DNA of 13,432 nt, from positions 1-13,432 of the forward strand of contig JAISGB010000153.1 in the NCBI GenBank assembly GCA_031263335.1, written 5' to 3'. Positions 6,189 to 13,432 of this stretch are shown one piece after another. The position numbers were made by a program, and so were the translations under genes. Position 1 is the first letter of the stretch. Every line of letters begins with the position of its first letter. This DNA is from Eubacteriales Family XIII. Incertae Sedis bacterium (GTDB lineage Bacteria; Bacillota; Clostridia; Peptostreptococcales; Anaerovoracaceae). Under the pieces are notes generated by a model that was not told where the DNA came from, did not search any database, and saw only the letters and a program-made list of their open reading frames with translations.

Positions 6189-9100
6189 TTAACACGCCTT
6201 GTCGATCCGTCTCCGTCTCATCCGTATCCGCATCAATATGAAGATGAGGCCGATCATGGAAGCCGACAGCATGATCCACCATCCCGTCATGTTGCCGTCG
6301 TCGCCGGTCTGCGGCGCGGAACCGATTGAATCCTGTTTGCTTTCAGCACCTATCTCCAACCGGATGTCGCCGCTTACGCCGTCCAAAAACTCGGCTACGA
6401 ATACATACGTCCCCTTCGGAAGGCTTTTCAGATAATCCTCATGCAAGGTGATGATCGTGCTGCCCTGCGTGATCGTATAGGAGGAACGGGGAACCTCCTT
6501 GCCGTCGCACAGCAACCGCAGGAACTTTGTGTGGTCGGCGTCCACCTTCGCGAAGGAATTGCCGTCGCCGGTGAATGTGAAAGTGAAGGTGTCAAAATTC
6601 TTAATGACGGGATAGATCACCGGAGCGGCGTCCCTGTATGTCGCCGTGACCGTGACGGCGTTCGCCGGCATGGTGAAGGTTGTCGCGGCGGCGCTCGCAT
6701 CGGCAAAGCCGCCCCTTCCGTCGCTCTCCCATCCGGCAAACACCTTGCCTGACGGGGCGGCGACCGCCGTAATGCGCACCGCTGTCCCCTCCGTATACGG
6801 GCCGTCGCCCGTATCGTCCCTGCCGCCCGACACCGTCAAGGCATAGGTCTGCCGGATGACGAACCGCGCGTCGGCGTTCGCCGCTGCGGGCAGGGCTGCG
6901 GCGGCTGTGAGTACGGCGGCGGGGACGGTGATGGCAAACGCCGCCGCGCCGCTCACGGCGGGCGCGCCGCCGAAGGTGAGCGTAACGGTCTTGCTTCCCT
7001 CTTCCGCGTCGGCGGCGACCGTCATGCCCGAGGGCAGATTTCCAAACCACGAGGAAGCGTCGGCGTTCACGAGCGCCGCTTTTACCGTATCGCCGTGAAG
7101 CGTGATGGCGGCTGTTTGTGGCGTGAGCGGTTTGCCGACCGCGCCGTCGATGACGCCGGCGCTTACGGCAGCAACGGGGATCGTCGTCACGGACAGCGGG
7201 ACAAATCCTGTATTCGCGCCATTCGCATAGGCGATGCCGCCTTGGCCGGACTGTCTGTCCCAAACCGCCGTCGCGCCGGATCCGGGTGAAAGCGAGATGT
7301 CGGTCGTTGTGCCGCAGGTGTAGACTGTTTGGCCGGCGCCTTGATCCCACGCGATCACCGCGCCCGTGTCGGTCGCGTCCGTGAATCCGCCGGCATTGTT
7401 TGGCAGATAGATCACATTGCCGGCGCCCGCGATCGCATCGCCGTAGGCAAACACAAGGCCACCGGTGACCGTGACGGCGGAGCTTGCACCGGTGGCGTAA
7501 ACGACATAGCCCGTCGTGGCGCCGGCCGCGCCGCCGCTTATCGTAACGGCGGAACTTGCACCGGCGGCGTGAATGACATAGCCCGTCGTGGCGCTGATCT
7601 CGCCGCCGCTTATCGTGACGGATGAGTTTTCACCAACGGCCTCAATGGCGGCGCCTGTCGTGGCGTTGGCGCTCACCTCACCGCCGCTGACTTCCACACT
7701 GCCGAATGTCCGAATGGCTGTGCCGCCGGTCCCCATCGCCTCCACCTTGCCCGTGCCGCTGACCGTAACGGACGAGCTTGCGTCGGTGGCGTAAATGGCG
7801 TAACCTATCATGGCGCCGGCGCTCACCTCACCGCCGCGAACTTCCACACTGCCAGTTGTTGTCCAAATGGCTGTGCCTCCGGTCCCCGTCGCCTTTACAT
7901 TGCCCGTACCGCTGACCGTAACGGATGGGCTTTCTCCGTCGGCATAAATGGCGCGCCCTGTTGTGGCGCTGACCTTGCCGCCGCTTATCTTAACGGAGGG
8001 GCTTGCGCCGGCGGCTTCAATGGCATAGCCTGTCGTGGCGCTGACCTCGCCGCCGCTGATTTCCACAACTTTGTCATATGTATAAATGGCGCGCCCCGTT
8101 GTGGCGCTGACCTCGCCGCCGCTTACCGTAACGTCGCCGTAGGAGCAAATGGCGTAGCCTGTCGTCGCGCTGACCGTAGCCGTATCTTGTATGTTCACAT
8201 TGCCTCTCGTCCAGATGGCATAGCCGTTGCTTCCCGTCGCTTCCACCTTGCCCGTGCCGCTGACCGTAACGGATGAGCTTGCGCCGTCGGCTTCAATGGC
8301 ATAGCCCGTCGTGGCGCCCACCTCGCCGCCGCTGACTTCCACACTGCCGTATGTCCGGATGGCTGTGACGCCGGCCCCCTTTGCCTCCACCTTGCCCGTG
8401 CCGCTGACGGTGACATTCAGGTCGGTGTTCGAGGGATCCGGCATATCGATAACCGAATGATCATATTCGGTGGAGTCGGTGAACACCGTGCCGCCGCTCA
8501 CCGCAACGGTGGAGGTCAAGCCGTCGGCGTAAATGGATCTGCTTTTTTCACCCGAAGCGCTGACCACTCCGCCGCTCACTGTAATAGTGGAACCGTTGCC
8601 GTAGGTGTAAATGGCTACGCTCTCATCAGCTGTTTTCCACATCGCTGTAGCGCTGACCTCGCCGCCACTCACTATAATGGTGGATTTTTCATCGTAGGTA
8701 TTATTGGCGACAATGGCGACATAACCCACAGTATGGATAAGGCCGCCTTTCACCTCAAACACACCGCAGCCTCGCAGTCCAATCAACGGGTGGTTGAAGT
8801 CGGATCCCCCTGTATAAGTGGCGTCCCATTCCACTTTCGCGCCCGCCGCGATATTCAACGTGATACCGTCCGTTGCGTCTGTAACGGCGCCGGTTATGGA
8901 AACGGCGCCGGACGAAACCGTCATTGTGCCGGAAGGCGTACCGCTGATCGCCACCTCATCTCCGTCGCCCACGATGGGCGCCGTCGCATCGATCCATGTG
9001 TGCGTCGTCGCCAACGGCTTTATCGTCCCTCCCGGCGCCGCCGCGTTTCCGACGGACGTGATCGCGCTCCGCGCGAGGGTCGCGCTTTCGGGAAGTTTCG

Positions 9101-9379
9101 GCGGTTCCGGTGGTTCCTGAACGGACACGCCGCCGTCCGCGTCAAGGTCGACCGGATTGTCGACCGGCTCCGGGTCAGAACCCTCGGTTACCGTACCCCC
9201 CCCATTTTCATCTCGGGGATCCCCGTTGCCGCGCCGGCCGCTGCGCCTTGCGTCACCTCGGTCGCCGTCCCGTCGCCGGTCGCGGCAAACGCCGTCTGCG
9301 GCATGACGAGCGTCGCGATCAATAGCGCCAATAGCGCAAGTATGGCCTTTCTCTTTGCCGCAACAATCAATCTTGACAT
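6189..9379 (-). CDS. Sortase-anchored, repeat-rich surface protein, frame-shifted at a G8 tract
   Basis: Two frames make one gene. ATG 9379 has a strong ribosome site (GGAGGT, 9393-9388, 8-nt spacer) and encodes a clear signal peptide (hydrophobic core about 12-26, AFA cleavage site near 32), but stops after 63 codons at 9188. The frame that stays open to 6189 carries the rest. They join at eight G on the coding strand (9203-9196): one extra G, two fewer, or a -1 ribosomal shift gives about 1063 residues. That product would have a Pro/Glu/Asp-rich linker (about 65-97), about 17 beta-helix-like repeats (about 230-650), a divergent InlB/Flg_new-type repeat (about 846-919, GWESDGRGGF and FTMPANAVTVTATY), a carbohydrate-binding X2-like domain (about 920-1013) and a sorting signal (APQTG 1022-1026, hydrophobic stretch, RMRRRR tail). 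Probably a wall-anchored adhesin or shield. As read, the gene is off unless frameshifting occurs; sequencing error is possible. Confidence 0.8.
7432..8686 (-). repeat. Tandem degenerate coding repeats (about 17 units)
   Basis: Units of about 22-25 residues (66-75 bp) alternate between two types: V-x-[VI]-SGGEVSATTGYAI and VTVSGTGKVEATG, usually separated by a short x-A-x-GASSS or TxGS turn. I counted about 17 units from VSGGEVSATAMW to VTGGLVFAYGDAI. Regular small and hydrophobic residues suggest a right-handed beta-helix or beta-roll stalk. Neighbouring units share long near-identical DNA, so length variation by recombination is plausible. Confidence 0.8.
9196..9203 (-). repeat. Homopolymer run of eight G (coding strand) at the frame junction
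   Basis: C8 on the plus strand, G8 on the coding strand. In the secretory frame it reads ATG GGG GGG GTA, forming a G GGG GGG slippery heptamer. In the surface-protein frame it reads AAT GGG GGG GGT. Downstream on the mRNA, 9188-9163 can form a bulged hairpin (4 + 4 bp) about 8 nt after the heptamer. A change of one or two G switches the frame. Confidence 0.9.
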
Positions 9380-9428
9380 ATTCCTTCACCTCCGCTCCCC
9401 GGGCTTCAAATGCTCACATCTGTGATAT

Positions 9429-9457
9429 ATTATACTTCACTATGGTTCACAATACAA
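9429..9457 (-). promoter_or_regulatory. Promoter of the surface-protein gene
   Basis: On the minus strand, TTGTAT (9457-9452) and TATAAT (9434-9429) are 17 bp apart: a perfect -10 and a half-matching -35. Transcription would start near 9422, giving a leader of about 40 nt with the ribosome site at 9393-9388. Confidence 0.6.
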
Positions 9458-9467
9458 AATAAATATA

Positions 9468-9514
9468 ACCGCGCAACAGTCGTTGCGGTCTTAATTTAAC
9501 TTTTGAATCGCAAC
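9468..9514. promoter_or_regulatory. CGCAAC/GTTGCG repeats between divergent promoters
   Basis: CGCAAC (9472-9477), its complement GTTGCG (9482-9487) and CGCAAC again (9509-9514) lie between the two divergent promoters. The first pair forms a hairpin (ACCG + CAAC against GTTG + CGGT, a 2-base bulge, loop AGTC). The flanks are T-rich on both strands, so it could act as a weak bidirectional terminator or as a regulator-binding dyad. Function not known. Confidence 0.35.
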
Positions 9515-9551
9515 ACGTCGTAACATGTACGGCTCTTTGTTTTATTCCCCC

Positions 9552-9580
9552 TTGACAAATATAGCTAACGGTATTATATT
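9552..9580 (+). promoter_or_regulatory. Sigma-A-type promoter of the MarR-ABC operon
   Basis: A perfect TTGACA (9552-9557), 17-bp spacer and TATATT (9575-9580). Transcription would start near 9587, about 117 nt before the MarR start. It is the best consensus promoter in the window. Confidence 0.8.
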
Positions 9581-9605
9581 ATTTATTGGTGCTTTTATAT
9601 AATAC
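9571..9605 (+). promoter_or_regulatory. Perfect 9-bp inverted repeat overlapping the -10: candidate MarR operator
   Basis: GTATTATAT (9571-9579) and ATATAATAC (9597-9605) are exact reverse complements separated by 17 bp. The left arm covers most of the -10 and the right arm lies just after the predicted start. AT-rich dyads over the core promoter are the usual sites of autorepressing MarR proteins. Binding by this regulator is inferred. The spacing is wider than a typical compact MarR palindrome. Confidence 0.5.
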
Positions 9606-9633
9606 ATATACAATATCAATAGACGCGAGCAAA

Positions 9634-9659
9634 CGGGCGCGCCGCCGAGAACGCGCCCG
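9634..9659 (+). promoter_or_regulatory. Stem-loop in the MarR-ABC leader
   Basis: CGGGCGCG (9634-9641) pairs perfectly with CGCGCCCG (9652-9659) around a 10-base loop. It is all GC in an otherwise AT-rich leader, 12 nt before the AAAGGGG ribosome site. No U tract follows, so it is more likely a stability or translation element than a terminator. Confidence 0.4.
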
Positions 9660-9683
9660 CAGATCAACGGAAAGGGGCGTAAA

Positions 9684-9734
9684 ATGCCACAAGGTATACG
9701 GACATGGATTATGAAAGGGCAACGAGAGAACTGA
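9684..9734 (+). CDS. Possible 16-residue leader peptide overlapping the MarR start
   Basis: ATG 9684 has a better ribosome site (AAAGGGG 9671-9677, 6-nt spacer) than the MarR ATG at 9704 (AAGG 9691-9694). It reads MPQGIRTWIMKGQREN and stops at 9734, inside the MarR gene in another frame. It could couple or dampen MarR translation, or be chance. Confidence 0.25.
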   Translation: MPQGIRTWIMKGQREN

Positions 9735-10267
9735 TTGCGAAATGCTTTTCGGTCGCTCGTTCCAAGGAAGCGAGTGATTTCAGGCGGTTTTCGAAGGGGG
9801 AGATGCATCTGCTGAATCACCTGTGCGAGCATCCCGAACGCGCCATGCCGGGTTGCCTCAGCGAACAGATGGGGATCAGCAGCGCACGGATCGCGATGAT
9901 ACTCAACAGCTTGGAGGCGAAGGGGCTGATCGAAAGGAGCATCGACAGGGCGGATCGCCGCAAGATATTGGTCACGGTCACGGACGACGGCGCACAACTG
10001 ATCCGAGAGAAGCGGATCATGATGCAGAAGGCCTTCGGCCACGTCCTGCAAGAGATGGGGGAGTCCGACACGCGGGAGTTCATCCGTTTGGTTACCCGCT
10101 TCTTGGACATCATGCAACAGATGCACGGCGCCCCCCCCCATATGGACGGGGACGAGGATCGGCGGCGCCCGTGCGGCTCTGCGGCCGATCGGGAGGACTG
10201 CCCGCACGCCGCGATGTGCAAGGGTTTTGCGGATAAAGGCAAAGACGAAACAGACAGCGAGGAGTGA
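9704..10267 (+). CDS. MarR-family transcriptional regulator with Cys-containing tail
   Basis: A 187-residue protein. Residues about 5-140 are a MarR winged helix-turn-helix: an N-terminal dimerisation helix, a recognition region LSEQMGISSARIAMILNSLE (52-71), a wing with DRADRRKILVTVTDDG (81-96), and C-terminal dimer helices. It most likely represses its own operon, probably through the dyad at 9571-9605, and would control the two exporter genes that follow. Its stop (TGA 10265) lies within 5 nt of the exporter ATG, indicating translational coupling. MarR proteins are usually about 140-155 residues; here a tail of about 45 residues follows, with C157, C166 and C172 plus H168, a possible metal- or redox-sensing element. 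A C9 run (10131-10139) sits at the domain-tail boundary, so slippage would replace the tail. The weak ribosome site at 9691 makes the start slightly uncertain. Confidence 0.88.
   Translation: MDYERATRELIAKCFSVARSKEASDFRRFSKGEMHLLNHLCEHPERAMPGCLSEQMGISSARIAMILNSLEAKGLIERSIDRADRRKILVTVTDDGAQLIREKRIMMQKAFGHVLQEMGESDTREFIRLVTRFLDIMQQMHGAPPHMDGDEDRRRPCGSAADREDCPHAAMCKGFADKGKDETDSEE
10131..10139 (+). repeat. Homopolymer run of nine C inside the MarR gene
   Basis: C9 encodes the end of Ala143, Pro144, Pro145 and the first base of His146. With C9 the frame runs to 10267. One extra C gives a 32-residue alternative Arg/Gly-rich tail ending at 10236. One fewer sends the frame through the exporter start. 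It is the longest homopolymer noticed in the window. Confidence 0.9.
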
Positions 10268-10269
10268 AC

Positions 10270-12501
10270 ATGAGCATCATCAAACATATCTTTTCATCCG
10301 GAAAAAACACCTTCATCGTCATCCTGATCCTCGCCCTCTTGGTGATACAGGCTTATTGTGACCTCACCTTACCCGCCTATACCAGCGATATCGTCGATGT
10401 CGGCATCATGCAGGGCGGCATCGAAGACGCCGCGCCCACGGAGATTCGCGAGAGCAGCTTGGACGATCTGGAGATGTTCATGACCGACGCGGAGATCGAG
10501 ACGGTCCGCAAATACTACGAGCCGGCGGACGACGCGCGCGCGGAGCAAGCGGCGGGCGGCGCGGTGCTTCGGCGCGCGACGGACGACGAGGCAACAATCG
10601 AAACGCTCAACAAGGCGTTTGCGGCGCCCATGATGTTGATGACCGTCGCAAGCGCCGAAAGCGATATCTTCTCGGGAAACGCGGGAGACGGCGATCCCGA
10701 TGCGGACTCGGCGGGAGAACAGCCGGATCCGGCGATGCTCATGGCGGGCTACAGAGCCGGGGCGGTCACGAAGGAACAAATGCTTGACATCCGCGCGGAA
10801 GCGGTAAAGCAGGCGGAAGCCATGGGCGACGCGGCCATCAACCAAGCCGCCGTGATCTTCGTCAAGGCGGAATACGAGGCGATCGGCATGGATCTAAGCA
10901 AAATCCAGACGGACTATATGACAAAGACGGGCGCCATGATGATCCTCTATACCTTCGTGTCCATCGTCGCGGCCATCTTAGTCTGCTTGATGGCTGCCTA
11001 TACGGCGGCCGGCGTCAGCCGCGATCTGCGGCAACGCATCTACAACAAGACCTTGGATTTCTCCGGGGCGGAGATGGAGAAGTTCACCGTCGCCTCCCTG
11101 ATCACGCGCAACACCAACGACATCCAGCAGATACAGCTCGCCATGGTCCTGCTCCTGCGCATGGTGCTCTACGCGCCGGTGCTCGGCGTGGGCGGCGTGA
11201 TCAAGGTGGTCGGGACGGACACGGGCATGGGATGGATCGTCGTCGTCGCCGTCGCCCTGCTCCTTGTGATCGTCGCGGGACTCATGCGGTTCACCATGCC
11301 CAAGTTCAAGATGTTGCAGGCTCTGCTCGACAAGCTCAACTTGGTCAGCCGGGAAATTCTCACGGGCCTGCCCGTCATACGCGCGTTCGGCAGGGAAGCC
11401 TATGAGGAACGTCGCTTCGACAAGGCCAACCGCGAGCTGATCCAAACGCAACTTTTCACGGGGCGCGCCATGAGTCTCATGATGCCGATCATGATGTTCA
11501 TCATGAACCTGATCACGATCTCCATCGTCTGGTTCGGCGGCAAGGGCATCGACGCCGGCGATCTGCAGGTCGGGGACATGATGGCGTTCATCACCTATAC
11601 GATGCAGATCGTCATGTCCTTCATGATACTCAGCGTCATCTCCATCATGTTGCCCCGCGCCAACGTCGCGGCCGAGCGCGTGGACGAGGTGTTGAACACC
11701 CCGTTCACCATCACGGACAAGCCGGAGACGAGCGCCGTCCGCGATCGGGAGTGGGTCGGCGACGTGTTCTTCAATCGCGTACACTTCCGTTTCCCCGACG
11801 CGGAGGAGGACGTCCTGTCCGACATATCCTTCACGGCGAACGCCGGCGAAACGACGGCCATCATCGGCAGCACGGGCAGCGGCAAGTCCACCCTGATCAA
11901 TCTGATCCCCCGGCTCTTTGACGTGACCGCCGGCAGCATCTCCATCGACGGCGTGGATATTCGGGATATGAGCCGTCACAGGCTCCGGGATCTGATCGGC
12001 GTCGTGCCGCAGAAGGGGATCCTGTTCAATGGGACGATCGCGTCAAACCTGAAGTTCGGCAACGCGGGCGTTTCGGACGCCGGGATGCGGGAAGCGGCGG
12101 AGATCGCCCAAGCCGCCGAGTTCATCGATGTGAAGGATGAAGGGTACGAAAGCCCCATATCACAGGGCGGCGGCAACGTGTCGGGCGGACAGAAGCAACG
12201 ACTGTCCATCGCGCGAGCGCTCGCCAAGCAACCCAAGATACTCATCTTCGACGACAGCTTTTCGGCGCTGGACTACAAGACCGACGCCGCGTTGCGCAAG
12301 ACCTTGAACGAGCGCGTCAAGGACGCGACCGTCATCATCGTGGCGCAACGCATCTCGACGATATTGCGCGCGGACAAGATCATCGTCCTCGACGAAGGCC
12401 GCGTCAGCGGCATCGGCACACACCGGGAACTCCTGAAAACCTGCGAGGTATACAGAGAGATCGCGACCGGCCAACTGAGTGAAGCGGAACTCGGCGCGTA
12501 G
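10270..12501 (+). CDS. Heterodimeric ABC exporter subunit, degenerate catalytic site, large extracellular insert
   Basis: A 743-residue half-transporter with membrane domain and ATPase in one chain; probable multidrug or lipid/peptide exporter. ATG 10270 is preferred over GTG 10264 because GAGGAG (10259-10264) sits 5 nt upstream. TM1 is about 13-33; TM2-6 lie in about 220-462. Between TM1 and TM2 is an acidic, presumably extracellular insert of about 170 residues (about 45-215). ATPase motifs: Walker A GSTGSGKST (533-541), Q-loop Q581, signature NVSGGQ (636-641), Walker B ILIFDD (657-662), D-loop SALD (665-668). The catalytic Glu after Walker B is Asp662 and the switch His is Gln693 (VAQRIST). 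This is the known pattern of the degenerate-site partner in heterodimers such as TM287/288 and BmrC/BmrD. The partner follows after 71 nt. Expression is probably set by the upstream MarR gene. Substrate unknown. Confidence 0.93.
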   Translation: MSIIKHIFSSGKNTFIVILILALLVIQAYCDLTLPAYTSDIVDVGIMQGGIEDAAPTEIRESSLDDLEMFMTDAEIETVRKYYEPADDARAEQAAGGAVLRRATDDEATIETLNKAFAAPMMLMTVASAESDIFSGNAGDGDPDADSAGEQPDPAMLMAGYRAGAVTKEQMLDIRAEAVKQAEAMGDAAINQAAVIFVKAEYEAIGMDLSKIQTDYMTKTGAMMILYTFVSIVAAILVCLMAAYTAAGVSRDLRQRIYNKTLDFSGAEMEKFTVASLITRNTNDIQQIQLAMVLLLRMVLYAPVLGVGGVIKVVGTDTGMGWIVVVAVALLLVIVAGLMRFTMPKFKMLQALLDKLNLVSREILTGLPVIRAFGREAYEERRFDKANRELIQTQLFTGRAMSLMMPIMMFIMNLITISIVWFGGKGIDAGDLQVGDMMAFITYTMQIVMSFMILSVISIMLPRANVAAERVDEVLNTPFTITDKPETSAVRDREWVGDVFFNRVHFRFPDAEEDVLSDISFTANAGETTAIIGSTGSGKSTLINLIPRLFDVTAGSISIDGVDIRDMSRHRLRDLIGVVPQKGILFNGTIASNLKFGNAGVSDAGMREAAEIAQAAEFIDVKDEGYESPISQGGGNVSGGQKQRLSIARALAKQPKILIFDDSFSALDYKTDAALRKTLNERVKDATVIIVAQRISTILRADKIIVLDEGRVSGIGTHRELLKTCEVYREIATGQLSEAELGA

Positions 12502-12572
12502 GCCGAAATCCGCGAACGGATCAAATCGAAACCATTGAACGGCAACCCATAACTTACGGAGGAACAGGCAAG

Positions 12573-13432
12573 ATGAGCGACAGAGGGGAAAGACAGGGAA
12601 GAATCGGAGAGCGGCGGCGCAGAGGGCCTATGGGCGGGCCGCCGGGCGGCGGCATGATGCCGACGGAGAAACCGCAGGACTTCAAGGGGACCATCAAGGG
12701 ACTCTGGCGATATATCTCACGATACCGCCTATCGTTGATCGTCGTGCTGATCTTCGCCGTCGCGGGTACCGCCTTCAATATCGTCGGACCCAAGATACTC
12801 AGCAGGGCCATCACGGAACTGTTCAACGGCTTGGTCGCCAAGTTCACGGACGGGAGCGGCATCGATTTCAAAACGATCGGCTATATCCTGCTCGGATTGC
12901 TCGCCCTGTATTTGGTCAGCTCCGCCTTCGCCGCCGTCATGGGTTGGATCATGACGGGCATCACGCAGAAGATCTGTTACAGCATGAGACGGAACATCAG
13001 CGTCAAGATCGATCGCATGCCCATGAAATACTTCGAGGGCAACTCGGTGGGCGACGTGCTCTCCCGTATCACGAACGACGTGGACATGTTGGGACAGGGA
13101 CTGAACCAGAGCGTCACGACACTGATCACCGCCGTCGCGACGATCATCGGCGTACTCATCATGATGCTGTCCATCAGTCCGCTCATGACCTTGATCGTCT
13201 TTGTCATCCTCCCGATATCCGTCCTGCTCATCGCCGTCATCATGCGGTTCAGCCAGAAATATTTCCGGCGTCAGCAGGAATATCTGGGCGAGATCAACGG
13301 GCAGGTGGAGGAGACCATCGGCGGCCACAACATCGTCAAGCTGTTCAACTATGAGGAAGAGGCCAAGGCTCGGTTCAACGACACGAACGGGGTCCTGTTT
13401 ACCTCCGCGTGGAAGAGCCAATTCCTGTCCGG
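12573..13432 (+). CDS. Partner ABC exporter subunit (N-terminal membrane part; 3' end outside window)
   Basis: 286 codons are visible, running off the right edge. ATG 12573 follows GGAGG (12558-12562, 10-nt spacer). An unusual cytoplasmic N-terminus of about 35 residues, rich in Arg, Gly, Pro and Met (RRRRGPMGGPPGGGMMP, 14-30), precedes the transmembrane domain. Visible spans are at about 53-73, 104-128, 178-199 and 203-225. Coupling-helix type sequence SVKIDRMPMKYFEGNSVGDV (143-162), SRITNDVDML (164-173) and the EETIGGHNIVKLFNYE region (246-261) are typical of type IV ABC exporters (MsbA/BmrA fold). It lacks the large insert of its partner. The ATPase is outside the window; it is expected to carry consensus Glu and His, since the first subunit is degenerate. 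Co-transcribed with the MarR and first ABC genes. Confidence 0.92.
   Translation, partial: MSDRGERQGRIGERRRRGPMGGPPGGGMMPTEKPQDFKGTIKGLWRYISRYRLSLIVVLIFAVAGTAFNIVGPKILSRAITELFNGLVAKFTDGSGIDFKTIGYILLGLLALYLVSSAFAAVMGWIMTGITQKICYSMRRNISVKIDRMPMKYFEGNSVGDVLSRITNDVDMLGQGLNQSVTTLITAVATIIGVLIMMLSISPLMTLIVFVILPISVLLIAVIMRFSQKYFRRQQEYLGEINGQVEETIGGHNIVKLFNYEEEAKARFNDTNGVLFTSAWKSQFLS

Noticed and set aside
7432-8686. Repeat array considered as CRISPR
   Set aside because: The repeats are degenerate, in frame, and encode a continuous beta-helix-like protein; there are no constant repeats or unique spacers.
9387-9389. GTG at 9389 as the start of the surface-protein frame
   Set aside because: It lies on the ribosome site of ATG 9379 and gives a charged N-terminus with no signal peptide on a protein with a sortase signal.
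10978-11979. 333-residue minus-strand frame opposite the ABC gene
   Set aside because: His/Asp/Gln/Arg-rich shadow of transmembrane and ATPase codons; no initiation signals.

Overview
The window reads as chromosomal DNA of a Gram-positive Clostridia-type bacterium of moderately high GC. This is inferred from several features: strong AAGGAGG-type ribosome sites, extended -10 promoters (TGnTATAAT), a class III fructose-1,6-bisphosphatase, a DUF3784-type membrane protein, a surface protein ending in a sortase-type signal (APQTG, hydrophobic stretch, Arg-rich tail), and a MarR-controlled heterodimeric ABC exporter. No genus can be assigned from sequence alone.

Layout. 1-2385 (minus): two exported proteins in tandem, a 156-residue one and a longer one whose 3' end lies off the left edge. 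Both have signal peptides and beta-rich modules that resemble NEAT domains. 2405-2990: no convincing protein gene, but an extended -10 promoter is followed by five or more well-formed hairpins (2420-2559). This is a candidate structured RNA, possibly of the raiA-motif class. 2993-3085: a 30-residue hydrophobic small protein with a near-ideal ribosome site, followed by two hairpins. 3276-4079: a DUF3784-like membrane protein with a PH-like C-terminal domain. 4197-6149: fbp, class III fructose-1,6-bisphosphatase. 6189-9379 (minus): a very large repeat-rich, sortase-anchored surface protein, frame-shifted at a run of eight G. 9430-9700: a divergent regulatory region with two good promoters and several dyads. 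9704-13432: a MarR regulator, a degenerate-site ABC exporter subunit and its partner subunit (cut by the right edge).

The most interesting signal is a pair of long homopolymer runs. A G8 tract right after the signal peptide separates a correctly initiated secretory start from about 1000 residues of surface-protein frame. A C9 tract sits inside the divergently transcribed MarR gene, where the winged-helix domain ends and a cysteine-containing tail begins. No other run of eight or more was noticed. Together they suggest a contingency (phase-variable) switch for surface display and exporter control, with programmed frameshifting and sequencing error as alternatives.
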